A stretch of 64,000 bases of DNA. Origin: Bacillota bacterium. Lineage in GTDB: Bacteria; Bacillota; Clostridia; Lachnospirales; Lachnospiraceae. Positions 45,079 to 53,784 of the stretch are shown in pieces. Location of the stretch: NCBI GenBank assembly GCA_023411555.1, contig JAEYOQ010000032.1:1-64000 (forward strand). Reading direction: 5' to 3'. Both the position numbers and the translations under genes were made by a program. Each line of letters starts with the position of its first letter. Within the stretch, counting starts at the first letter, position 1. Under the pieces are notes generated by a model that was not told where the DNA came from, made no database searches, and saw nothing but the letters and a program-made list of their open reading frames with translations.

Positions 45079-46296
45079 ATGAAGCATTATAAGGAACTAC
45101 TTCGTCAAAGAGTAATCAAGGAGATCGATCTTTGCCGAGAGGTCGGTGACGAAGAGCTTTATGAGACCATTGACCGAATGCTTATAGAGCTTAGCAAAGA
45201 GGAATACATCGGTATTGCTGAGAAGCTAAAGCTTCGAAAGGATATCTTTAATTCCATCCGAAGATATGATGTTCTACAGGAATTAATTGAGGATGTTTCC
45301 GTAACTGAGATTATGGTAAACGGTCCAAAGCAGATATTTATTGAGAAAAACGGCAGAATATCTGCCTGTGATGTACAATTTGATTCATCCCAGAAGCTAG
45401 AGGATATTGTACAGCAGATGGTCTCTCATTCGAACCGGATCATCAATGAAGCTTCTCCTATCGTTGACGCTAGGTTACCCGACGGGTCCCGCGTCAATAT
45501 TGTCTTACCACCGGTCGCCATAGAGGGTCCGATTATTACCATAAGAAAGTTTCCCAATCAGCCAATTACCATGGAACGGCTGCTAGAGTTGGGCTCTCTT
45601 TCAGAAGAGGTGGCTGTTTTTCTAAGGCAGCTAGTTATCGCGGGATATAATATTTTCATAAGCGGTGGAACCGGCTCCGGTAAAACCACATTTCTTAATG
45701 TATTGTCCAATTACATTCCCCCAACAGAAAGAATTATAACAATAGAAGATTCAGCGGAGCTTCAGATTCGCAATATCCCTAATATCGTTCGTCTGGAGGT
45801 ACGAAATTCCAACTCCGAGGGAAGCAACGAGGTTACCATAAGGGATTTGATCAAGACCAGTCTCCGAATGCGTCCAGACCGAATAGTGGTTGGAGAGGTT
45901 CGGGATGCTGCGGCCATTGATATGCTTCAAGCTCTTAATACCGGTCATGATGGCTCTCTTTCCACAGGACATGCCAACTCACCGGCTGATATGCTCAGCC
46001 GCCTAGAGACTCTGGTATTACTCGGTGCTGAGATACCACTACTAGCAGTACGTAAGCAGATTGCTTCTGCCATTGATATTATTGTCCATCTTGGCCGGCT
46101 TAGAGACCGATCCAGAAGGCTCCTTGAGGTGTGTGAGGTGCTAGACTGCGTGAATGGTGAGATTGTCCTGAATTCCCTTTATGAATTCCAAGAGTCAGGG
46201 GAGGAGGAGGGGAAGGTCATAGGAAGTCTGGTCAAGAAGAATGAGCTGCGAGGTCTTGATAAGCTAAAGAGAGCCGGATTAAGCACGGCTGGTTGA
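45079..46296 (+). CDS. tadA: Tad pilus assembly ATPase TadA/CpaF
   Basis: 405 aa type II/IV secretion ATPase. N-terminal domain ~1-130 (SVTEIMVNGPKQIFIEKNG). Walker A is GGTGSGKTT near residue 196, an Asp box lies at TIEDSAELQI, Walker B is near RIVVGEVRDAA, and the His box is TGHDGSLSTGHANSP. It forms a cytoplasmic hexamer powering Flp pilus assembly. It follows the TadZ-like gene by ~10 bases with GGAGG and is tightly linked to the TadB gene downstream. Confidence 0.95.
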   Translation: MKHYKELLRQRVIKEIDLCREVGDEELYETIDRMLIELSKEEYIGIAEKLKLRKDIFNSIRRYDVLQELIEDVSVTEIMVNGPKQIFIEKNGRISACDVQFDSSQKLEDIVQQMVSHSNRIINEASPIVDARLPDGSRVNIVLPPVAIEGPIITIRKFPNQPITMERLLELGSLSEEVAVFLRQLVIAGYNIFISGGTGSGKTTFLNVLSNYIPPTERIITIEDSAELQIRNIPNIVRLEVRNSNSEGSNEVTIRDLIKTSLRMRPDRIVVGEVRDAAAIDMLQALNTGHDGSLSTGHANSPADMLSRLETLVLLGAEIPLLAVRKQIASAIDIIVHLGRLRDRSRRLLEVCEVLDCVNGEIVLNSLYEFQESGEEEGKVIGSLVKKNELRGLDKLKRAGLSTAG

Positions 46297-46311
46297 AAGG
46301 GGGAGCTAAAG

Positions 46312-47052
46312 ACGACGGAATATAACACCTATCATTTTACTGGAAGGGAAAAGCTAAAGTATCTGCTTCGAGGAATATTAATTATCAGCTTGCTCGGTTA
46401 TCTTTTTTTTAAGCATCTAATCGGCGTCCTCATGCTGACACCTTTGATTTATCTTTATATGAAGGGGAAGAAGAGAAGCTTAATAAAGGAGCGGAAATGG
46501 AAGCTTAATTTAGAATTCCGAGATGGGATTCTTGCCATATCTGCCGCTTTAGAAGCGGGATATTCTGCTGAAAATGCTATAGAGGAGGCACGAAAGGATC
46601 TAGGTCATATCTATTCGGAGGATGCAATGATAATGCAGGAGTTTTCCTATATGGTGAACCAGATAAGGATGAATGTCACCGTGGAAAGGGTTCTGGAGGA
46701 CTTTGCCCTGAGAAGTCAGGTAGAGGATATCCTTAGCTTTTCGGAGGTTTTCAATACGGCTAAGCGCACAGGAGGGGATTTGATTAGTGTTATTAAGCTC
46801 ACCGGGAATGTAATCAATGATAAGCTAGAGGTGAAGCGGGAAATTATAACCCTGATCACAGCAAAACGAATGGAAGCAAATATTATGAAGGGAATACCGG
46901 TTTTCATCCTGTTCTACCTGTCTGTGTCTTCTCCAGGATTTTTAAGTCCCCTATACCATAATGCATTCGGTGTGATTGCTATGATAGTACTGCTATTATT
47001 TTATATGGGTGCCTATCTGGTGATTGAGAGGATAATAGCTATTGAGATCTAA
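46312..47052 (+). CDS. tadB: TadB-like inner membrane pilus protein, apparent ACG start
   Basis: About 246 aa. A type II secretion F domain (RDGILAISAALEAGYSAENA, then VFNTAKRTGGDLI) is preceded by membrane helices and followed by C-terminal helices. The frame opens right after the tadA stop, and the only normal start is TTG 46390, deep in the first helix and without a ribosome site. AAAGGGGGAG (46296-46305) points to ACG 46312, which would add TEYNTYHFTGREKLKYLL, a plausible cytoplasmic N-terminus before the first helix. I take ACG as the probable start; a mutated ATG is the alternative. Confidence 0.75.
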   Translation, partial: TTEYNTYHFTGREKLKYLLRGILIISLLGYLFFKHLIGVLMLTPLIYLYMKGKKRSLIKERKWKLNLEFRDGILAISAALEAGYSAENAIEEARKDLGHIYSEDAMIMQEFSYMVNQIRMNVTVERVLEDFALRSQVEDILSFSEVFNTAKRTGGDLISVIKLTGNVINDKLEVKREIITLITAKRMEANIMKGIPVFILFYLSVSSPGFLSPLYHNAFGVIAMIVLLLFYMGAYLVIERIIAIEI

Positions 47053-47064
47053 GGGGGTGAGGTT

Positions 47065-48573
47065 ATGTCAGTTATGATTGTCATTAATATCGCTATAATT
47101 TTATTATTTGCAGGACTTTATCTAATCTCCATTAGAAGACCGAGGGTATGGCAGGAAAAGCCGGATAAGAAGGAGCAGAAGCTATATTTCCTGTATCCAA
47201 TGGCTGATTTAATCCTGTCGATTGCCAGTGTACATAAGACTTTACAGCCCAAAGCAGAGATTACAGATTCAATTAAAGCCTTAAAGATTACTTCCAAACC
47301 GGAACTTCTTCAGAGATTTTATATGTACGGTAAGGTGGCATTGGTGATAGTAGTAATCTTGCTTTTTAATCTCCTATCCATCTTAGGCCAGATTAGTTCA
47401 AGGGATACCTGGCAGCTTCGAGGTGGTAGGTACATCCAACGACCGGAATATGGAGAGGGTAGTAAGGAGATAGCACTCGATGTGACTTTACAAGCCTCCG
47501 ACACCACGTCACTGGAGCAAGGAAGTACCTATACGCGAAATATTACCCTGGAGGTGGGAGAAAGGAGCTATACTCCGGAGGAGATAGAGAGACTCTTTGA
47601 GGAAGGTAAGACCTATCTGACGAATTATGTTCTTGGAGGGAATGAGAGTGCCGGCGCGATCTATGGGAAGCTGACCTTCTGTGATTCTATCCCTAATACG
47701 GGGATTGAAGTGGAATGGAAGCCGGAGGATAACCGGCTGATCTCAGTCGATGGGACAGTTCATAATGAGGACGTAAAGGAAGCCATAAGGACGAATGTAA
47801 CTGCCATACTCAGCTATGAGGACCAAAAAACCTCTCTCTTCTTGTCCTTTATAATAATGCCAAGGGTATTAGGAGAAGAAGAATGCATAGATAAGAGGTT
47901 AACACAAGAATTAGTGTCAGCACAGGAGAGAAGCCGGAGAGAGGTTTTATTGACCTTGCCGGACCAGATGGATGAATATAGCCTTCGCTGGAGAGAAGTG
48001 AAAGAATCCGGTGGAACTAGTTTACTGTTATTTGGAATTATTGTCGCGGTTGTATTGTGGTATGCCAAGGATTTAGAGTTAAAGCAACAGATGAAGCTTC
48101 GCAGAGATCAGCTGTTGATGGACTATCCTGAGATAATCAATAAATTTACCCTGTTAGTCAACGCCGGAATGACAGTCAGACAGGCTTGGTGTAAGGTGGC
48201 AGAGGATTATCAGACAAAAAGGCAGCAAGGAGGTATTAAGCTGCATTATGCCTATGAAGAGATGCTGAGCACTGTAAATGAGCTTAAGCTTGGGGCTTCT
48301 GAGAATAGTGCTTATGAGCAATACGGCAGAAGGATTGGGTTAATTCCATACATTAAGTTTAGCTCCTTAATCTCGCAAAACCGAAAGAAAGGGAATAGAG
48401 GGTTTACCGAGCAACTAAGGCAGGAGGCAATGGAAGCCTTTGAGGACCGTAAGGAGGTGGCAAAGAGACTAGGAGAAGAGGCCGGGACAAAGCTTTTGGC
48501 TCCTATGCTGTTCCTGTTGCTTATTGTTTTTCTAATCATAATGATACCGGCATTTATGGCGTTTCAAATATAG
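47065..48573 (+). CDS. tadC: TadC-like inner membrane pilus protein with large extracellular insert
   Basis: 502 aa, much longer than ordinary TadC (~300). There is an N-terminal helix, then a second helix at ~92-113. A ~190-residue extracytoplasmic domain (~115-305) follows, containing QRPEYGEGSKEIALDVTLQ and SYTPEEIERLFEEGKTYL. A helix at ~312-332, the type II secretion F domain (KFTLLVNAGMTVRQAWCKV) and a final helix complete it. The C-terminal part marks it as the TadB/C platform partner. It overlaps nothing; GGGGGTGAGG precedes the ATG 12 bases after tadB. Confidence 0.82.
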   Translation: MSVMIVINIAIILLFAGLYLISIRRPRVWQEKPDKKEQKLYFLYPMADLILSIASVHKTLQPKAEITDSIKALKITSKPELLQRFYMYGKVALVIVVILLFNLLSILGQISSRDTWQLRGGRYIQRPEYGEGSKEIALDVTLQASDTTSLEQGSTYTRNITLEVGERSYTPEEIERLFEEGKTYLTNYVLGGNESAGAIYGKLTFCDSIPNTGIEVEWKPEDNRLISVDGTVHNEDVKEAIRTNVTAILSYEDQKTSLFLSFIIMPRVLGEEECIDKRLTQELVSAQERSRREVLLTLPDQMDEYSLRWREVKESGGTSLLLFGIIVAVVLWYAKDLELKQQMKLRRDQLLMDYPEIINKFTLLVNAGMTVRQAWCKVAEDYQTKRQQGGIKLHYAYEEMLSTVNELKLGASENSAYEQYGRRIGLIPYIKFSSLISQNRKKGNRGFTEQLRQEAMEAFEDRKEVAKRLGEEAGTKLLAPMLFLLLIVFLIIMIPAFMAFQI

Positions 48574-48623
48574 AGATCATATTCAGAAAGGAGAACTGCC
48601 AGAGTAATGGCAGGATATATAAG

Positions 48624-48833
48624 ATGAGGCTTAGAATAAAGAGATTTTTTAGTGATTTGATGCACGAGGAATTAGATGCCGTAGGAGTAATTGAGGTGAT
48701 CTTAATTCTGGTCATTATCATTGGACTAGTGCTAATATTTCGTAAAGAAATCATTCAAATTATTGACGCAGCATTCGACTCAATTAGAGCCGATGCGGAT
48801 GGAATAAATAAAACGATAGAAATTACTAAGTAG
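48624..48833 (+). CDS. Flp1-like pilin
   Basis: 69 aa. A short basic/acidic leader is followed by a processing-like site DAVG|VIEV and a single hydrophobic helix (ILILVIIIGLVLIF, ~24-40), then an amphipathic tail. This matches the Flp1-like prepilin class found in Firmicute Tad loci. The glutamate after the presumed cleavage glycine fits prepilin peptidase processing by the enzyme at 52595. It is probably the major pilin. Confidence 0.8.
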   Translation: MRLRIKRFFSDLMHEELDAVGVIEVILILVIIIGLVLIFRKEIIQIIDAAFDSIRADADGINKTIEITK

Positions 48834-48877
48834 TAAAGCATGTATCAGAGAGTTAGTAAGGCAGGGAGGAGGATTTG

Positions 48878-51430
48878 GTGAGAGAAGTTACAATTATGAG
48901 AAGCTGTGTCAGACAGAAGGATAGTATGACCGTAGCTAGCGGTGTAATTACAGTATACCTTTCCCTCATTCTTCTGGTAATCCTGTCCCTGGTCTTTACG
49001 ATCATTGAAGGGGCCAGGGTCAATACAGGCAAAGTATATGCAGAGAGGGCCTTGTCTAGTGCAATGGATTCTGTCTGGGCAGAGTACTATGAACCCTTAT
49101 GGAAGGAATATCATATCTTCGGCTACGGAGCCGGCGAGGGAAGTGACCGGGAGAAAGCAGGGAAAATAGAGAAGAAGCTTGCCCAGTATATGACTTATAC
49201 CCTTCAACCAGACATCGGTATGGATGGAGGCAGTCTATCGAAGACTATTGATTTATATGACATTAACCTCACTTCCTTGGCAGTTACAGACCAAACCGGA
49301 CTCATAGAGTATCAGGGTGAGCTGATGAGGAAGGAAGCGGTCGAATATATGAAATATCATGAATTAGCGGATGGCTTTACACTACTTCTGGAAAAGCTAT
49401 CACTACTGGAGACTCCGAGGAAGGTAAGTGTTGTATATAATAAAAAGCTGGCTGCAGAAGAGGAGCTGGCCAAGGCAGACAAAAGCATCTTGAGGCTGAT
49501 GGAGCTTTCAGATGGATTAAAGACATCGAAGACCGGAATTAAGCTTGATGAGAATGGACAGCTTCTCACCTCGGATTACTTTGTAAAGATGCTGTGTCAG
49601 ACTCCGGTCACTATGGAGTCGGCAGGGATCAACCACCAGACAGTATTTGAAGCGGTAAAGAACCGTTATGTAGATCCGATTGATACGATCTCCCAAGTCC
49701 AATCAGGCCTTGATCAGCTCATATTAGTTAAGCAGTGGTTGAACCAGATACAGGAGCAGATTGATGTAGTATATTCGCTAATTAATTCAGTAGAGGCAAG
49801 GTTGCAGAGCCTTAGAGGCTCTGACCAATTAGAGGAAGAGGACAAAGAGAGGGAGAGTCTTTATAATGAAATGAGAAGTCTGCAGGATCAGTTAAGCCGA
49901 TTACATAACCAGAGCCGAGAGCTTAACGATCGGAAAAGCCAGTTATTTACCTCCACAGAGAGTAGGCTTAGTAGGATGAAGAATATCCTACAGGAGTTGG
50001 AACCGATTCTTGAGGAAGCAGAACATGAAGCGAAACAGGTGGTAACCTATGCGACCGCTTCCACCCATCTGATCGATGATTTTGAAAAGAGCTTATATGA
50101 AGAAGAGAAGAGCTTGGGGGAAGAGATATTCGAGGGCTTAAAGGAAAGACTTACGCAGATGAGACGATATTCCTCCTCTGAAGGGAAGGAAAGCTTATAT
50201 CCTATGTGTGATACCTTAGAAATTAATCAGTCGATAATTAAGGAGAGTCAGGTGGTAATAAATGAGACGTTGAATTATCTCAGGTCGGAGGACTATTCTA
50301 TGGCTATAGCAGCCTCCGATCAGGCTCTAGAAAAGCTTGAAGGCTATAAGATAAATAGCCTGACAATTGATTATAGTACCCTCGTCCTTGACCAGACAAA
50401 GCAAAAAAATCCAGTGAAGGAGCTCAGTAAACTGATCCAAAGTGGGATTGCAGGACTGGTTCTTGAGCCAGATAGCATCTCACAAAAGGAATTAACGGCA
50501 AAGCAGCTGCCTTCCGTTGAGGCTTCCATTGCATCAGAGAGAATCGATTTTACATCGATGATTAAAGACTTTTTCGAAGATGCAATGAAAGGAGGAGAGG
50601 AGAATAAATTGGACAGCCTCCTTTACAGCTTCCAGGATAACACAAAGCTACTAATGGGGATGGAAGAGGGTATAGACTGGATTGCAGAGCAGCTGTTATA
50701 TCAGGAATACCTGAAGGGGCATTTTGAAACCTATCCAGTAGGAGATCATGAACTCTCCGGAAGAAAGCCATCTATACTTGATTACGAACAGGAATACCTA
50801 TTGGTAGGAAAGACGATGGATCGAGAGAATCTGTCATCAGTCATCTCAAGAGTTGTCTTTTTACGTATGATACTGGATTTTGTCACAATACTAGGGGATA
50901 AGGCAAGATGTGATGAGGCAAAGCTTGCTGCAGCTGCCATCGTAGGCTTTACAGGCTTACCGATGCTGATTAGTTTAACACAGGCAATGATACTTATGGT
51001 ATGGTCCTTTGCTGAGGCACTTGTCGATACCAGTGCCCTTCTCTTGGGGAAGGAAGTTCCGATACTAAAACAGAAAATAATCTTACAGCTTCCTGATCTG
51101 TTTCTATTAAACCGAAGCTACCTTCAAACAAAGGCACAAGCCATTTCCACGACGAAACAGCTATCCTTTTCCTATCAGGATTATCTTCGCATGTTTCTGT
51201 TAATCAAAAACAAGAAGGATTTAACCTGCCGCTCTATGGATCTGATCCAAGAGAATCTAAATCTTCGATATGAGGAAAAGCTTAAGCTGAGAGATTGTCT
51301 GTTCGGCTTTGAAGCAGCAGCTGAATATACCATAGATACTAAGTTTATTGCTATTCCTTTTATTCGTAGCTATTTGAAGCGTGAAGTCATAGGATATCGC
51401 TTCACCTCCAGAGCTGGCTATAGCTATTAG
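48878..51430 (+). CDS. DUF5702 domain protein of the Tad locus
   Basis: 850 aa from GTG 48878 (GGAGGAGG 5 bases upstream; TTG 48875 is just before it). The N-terminal pilin-like segment (ASGVITVYLSLILLVILSL) resembles TadE/TadG-type helices. A very long extracytoplasmic region follows with coiled-coil stretches (~300-390, ~470-500) and the usual DUF5702 motifs. A C-terminal hydrophobic region lies near 690-715. Such proteins occupy the TadG position in Lachnospiraceae clusters and may be minor pilins or adhesive tips. The role is inferred from position. Confidence 0.78.
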   Translation: MREVTIMRSCVRQKDSMTVASGVITVYLSLILLVILSLVFTIIEGARVNTGKVYAERALSSAMDSVWAEYYEPLWKEYHIFGYGAGEGSDREKAGKIEKKLAQYMTYTLQPDIGMDGGSLSKTIDLYDINLTSLAVTDQTGLIEYQGELMRKEAVEYMKYHELADGFTLLLEKLSLLETPRKVSVVYNKKLAAEEELAKADKSILRLMELSDGLKTSKTGIKLDENGQLLTSDYFVKMLCQTPVTMESAGINHQTVFEAVKNRYVDPIDTISQVQSGLDQLILVKQWLNQIQEQIDVVYSLINSVEARLQSLRGSDQLEEEDKERESLYNEMRSLQDQLSRLHNQSRELNDRKSQLFTSTESRLSRMKNILQELEPILEEAEHEAKQVVTYATASTHLIDDFEKSLYEEEKSLGEEIFEGLKERLTQMRRYSSSEGKESLYPMCDTLEINQSIIKESQVVINETLNYLRSEDYSMAIAASDQALEKLEGYKINSLTIDYSTLVLDQTKQKNPVKELSKLIQSGIAGLVLEPDSISQKELTAKQLPSVEASIASERIDFTSMIKDFFEDAMKGGEENKLDSLLYSFQDNTKLLMGMEEGIDWIAEQLLYQEYLKGHFETYPVGDHELSGRKPSILDYEQEYLLVGKTMDRENLSSVISRVVFLRMILDFVTILGDKARCDEAKLAAAAIVGFTGLPMLISLTQAMILMVWSFAEALVDTSALLLGKEVPILKQKIILQLPDLFLLNRSYLQTKAQAISTTKQLSFSYQDYLRMFLLIKNKKDLTCRSMDLIQENLNLRYEEKLKLRDCLFGFEAAAEYTIDTKFIAIPFIRSYLKREVIGYRFTSRAGYSY

Positions 51431-51445
51431 TTAGTGATCGCTACT

Positions 51446-51605
51446 TTCTTTTGGACTGGGATGTCCGTTCTTTTATCAAAAGGGTATCATAATCTAATTA
51501 TATAAATTCACCAACAACTCATTAAAATAAAAAAATTAACTCTCTCCAAGAAATCATTTGCTGACAACAATTCAATGAAAGAACGGATATCCCAGTCCAA
51601 AAGAA
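51446..51605. repeat. 28-bp inverted repeat inside the tad locus
   Basis: The arms at 51446-51473 and 51578-51605 are complementary over 28 bases with one G-U pair (core TTTTGGACTGGGAT and ATCCCAGTCCAAAA), separated by a 104-base A/T-rich spacer. It lies in the 222-base gap between the DUF5702 gene and the TadE-like gene. It is not terminator-like (long spacer, no T run). Confidence 0.8.
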
Positions 51606-51652
51606 GTAATAGTGGAAGGCTTGAAACAAATTTAGTAATAAAGGAGATTAGG

Positions 51653-52555
51653 GTGCTACAAAGAGTATATAAGCAAGCTTACAGATGGATAAAGGCAGCA
51701 GATAAGACCTATAAAGCCTCCTTAACAGTTGAGGCTGCTCTGGTATTACCCTTATTTCTGTTTGCTATACTTACCTTCTTATATTTCATTCAGATCTTTA
51801 CACTTCAGGAATTCATTCAGTCAACCATGACGAAGATGAGTCTTAATATGGCTAAGACCGCTTATGTGTACGAGGATTTTGGTGGAATGGAGGAGTTACT
51901 CAATTTCGATGAGACAGTCCTGGGAGCAGAGATAGAGGTCGGACTGGGTGACTTTGCAAAATCTATTGTAGATCAGGCAATTCTTAAGCTTTACGCTAAG
52001 CAATACCTTGATGTGGATCGAATTAATCAATCCTGCATCAAAAATGGCTTTGATGGGATTAGCTTCCGGGATTCAAAGATACTGAAGGAAGATGATGCGA
52101 TTGACCTTATAGTGCACTATCAGGTATCTCTACCGATTAAGCTGTTCTCCATAGAGGATATGGAGATGCTCCAAAGAATCAGAGTTCGGGCTTGGACTGG
52201 ATACGAAGTTGCTGCGACCTATTCTCTGGAAGAGGATGATGGAGAGGTGACTATAGTATATATCACTGAGACTGGAAGGGTATATCATAAGAGTGCTACC
52301 TGTTCTCATATCCGATTGTCTGTGTCCGCAATAGAGGGGATTCCGACAACACAGAGAAATGAGAATGGAGGTAAATACTACCCCTGCGAGAAATGCTGTG
52401 ACGGAGACCTTAATCCCTACGGAACCTTTTATATAACATTGGATGGAACTAGGTATCATACACGGCGGGATTGTTCTAAGATTAAACGAAGCGTGAAGGA
52501 AATTCCTATATCAGAGGTAGGAGATCGCTCTGCTTGCAAGCGCTGCGGTCAATAG
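51653..52555 (+). CDS. TadE-like protein with two C-terminal cysteine modules
   Basis: 300 aa from GTG 51653, six bases after AAAGGAG (an ATG at 51575 lies inside the inverted repeat and lacks a ribosome site). The TadE helix KASLTVEAALVLPLFLFA is followed by an extracytoplasmic domain. Two tandem modules of the form YHxxxxCxxI...PCxxC end the protein: YHKSATCSHI with YPCEKC, then YHTRRDCSKI with SACKRC. The cysteines could bind metal or form disulfides. It is a minor pseudopilin by family; the modules are unusual for TadE. Confidence 0.8.
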   Translation: MLQRVYKQAYRWIKAADKTYKASLTVEAALVLPLFLFAILTFLYFIQIFTLQEFIQSTMTKMSLNMAKTAYVYEDFGGMEELLNFDETVLGAEIEVGLGDFAKSIVDQAILKLYAKQYLDVDRINQSCIKNGFDGISFRDSKILKEDDAIDLIVHYQVSLPIKLFSIEDMEMLQRIRVRAWTGYEVAATYSLEEDDGEVTIVYITETGRVYHKSATCSHIRLSVSAIEGIPTTQRNENGGKYYPCEKCCDGDLNPYGTFYITLDGTRYHTRRDCSKIKRSVKEIPISEVGDRSACKRCGQ

Positions 52556-52594
52556 ATAGAAGAAGATTTTAGAGTTATATCGGGAGGATTTATT

Positions 52595-53038
52595 ATGGCG
52601 GAAAGGATACTTATAGTTATTATAGGGGCATTACTGTTAATCTGTGCAATTCATGATTTGATTAATAAAAGAGTATATGTGTGGCTAATCGGTCTTGGTG
52701 GAATACTCACTTTTACTTGCCTTCCGTTTATAGGAAAGCTTAACATAACGGATTGTATTGGTGGGCTGGCCATAGGGCTGGCAACCATACTAATCAGTAA
52801 AGCTACAGCCGGAAAGATTGGTATGGGGGATGGTATACTACTTTGCGTTACCGGTATTGGACTTGGCTTCTGGAATAATCTGGAGTTATTCGGTATTGCA
52901 TTATTTCTTGCTGCTATATTATCTATCTTACTATTGGTATTTAGATTGGCTGACAGAAAGAAAAGCATTCCTTTTATTCCGTTTTTATTCGCTGGTTATC
53001 TTATCATAGTTGTTACCTCGAAGGGAGCACTGATATAG
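52595..53038 (+). CDS. tadV: Prepilin peptidase, TadV/CpaA type (A24 family)
   Basis: 147 aa integral membrane protein with about four helices. The two catalytic aspartates of the A24 family appear as HDLINKRVY (~22) and GMGDG (~75). This is the short CpaA/TadV form without an N-methylation domain. It should process the Flp1-like pilin and TadE-type pseudopilins of the cluster. GGAGG precedes the ATG. Confidence 0.9.
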   Translation: MAERILIVIIGALLLICAIHDLINKRVYVWLIGLGGILTFTCLPFIGKLNITDCIGGLAIGLATILISKATAGKIGMGDGILLCVTGIGLGFWNNLELFGIALFLAAILSILLLVFRLADRKKSIPFIPFLFAGYLIIVVTSKGALI

Positions 53039-53062
53039 AGTCTATAAATTGTCAGGAAGAAG

Positions 53063-53680
53063 GTGATACCTATCCAGAGAAGCTTATATCACAGGCCTTA
53101 CAGGTATGAAGTGATGACTTATAAAGCTAGCATTACGATTGAGGCAGCCTTTGTAATGCCGATTGTAATCCTTACTGTCTTTGCTTTGATCTATCTTTCC
53201 TTCTATTTACACGATATTTGCCGGATTCAAGGCGCTGTTGATGGGACACTTCATAAAGCAGGCCTTATCCTAAAGCATGGGTCTGAGCTTACTACGATAG
53301 AAAATGATTATGAGCAGATCATAAATCAGGATATCTTTGATCTCCTACAGGATGATAGCAAGCAGTTAGAGCAGGAGGTTCAGGTCCATCTTAAAGAGAA
53401 GCTAAGGAAAGGCTTGTTCTTACTAAAAATAGCAGACATTGGAGTTAAAGTTGGGAAATTAGACCTTTCGGTATCCGTTCAGACAAAATTCAATATATCC
53501 ATTCCCTGGATTAGTGAGCTTATGTCATTTAGCTCTTCTGCAGTGGTCTCAGGAACGTATCCGATTCATGACCCAGCGGAAACCATACGTAAATGTGAAG
53601 TGATTCTCGATACTGCATCCCAGATTAAAGGAGTGGATGAACTAAAGAATAAAATCGTAGGTTTTTTCAGTAAAGATTAG
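53063..53680 (+). CDS. tadE: TadE-like pseudopilin
   Basis: 205 aa. The TadE helix KASITIEAAFVMPIVIL includes the conserved glutamate five residues after the presumed cleavage site, and an extracytoplasmic domain of ~150 residues follows. GTG 53063 has AGGAAGAAG just upstream; an ATG at 53114 would remove 17 residues before the helix. It is a minor pilus component, the second TadE-like gene in the locus. Confidence 0.83.
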   Translation: MIPIQRSLYHRPYRYEVMTYKASITIEAAFVMPIVILTVFALIYLSFYLHDICRIQGAVDGTLHKAGLILKHGSELTTIENDYEQIINQDIFDLLQDDSKQLEQEVQVHLKEKLRKGLFLLKIADIGVKVGKLDLSVSVQTKFNISIPWISELMSFSSSAVVSGTYPIHDPAETIRKCEVILDTASQIKGVDELKNKIVGFFSKD

Positions 53681-53711
53681 AGATAGGAAGAATTATTGTA
53701 TCGGCTATTAA

Positions 53712-53760
53712 GTATATACGACATGGCGTTATGGTTAGTTAAGAGGCATGTCGTATATAC
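53712..53760. repeat. 14-bp perfect hairpin between tadE and the FHA gene
   Basis: GTATATACGACATG (53712-53725) and its exact complement (53747-53760), with a 21-base spacer and no T run. It may be an operator, RNA element or weak terminator; it lies just before AGGAGG of the next gene. Confidence 0.6.
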
Positions 53761-53784
53761 ATTATCAGCGTAGTAGGAGGAAAC

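Noticed and set aside
51431..51652. Transposon end or insertion sequence at the 28-bp inverted repeat
   Set aside because: There is no transposase gene and no clear target duplication; kept only as an unexplained inverted repeat.
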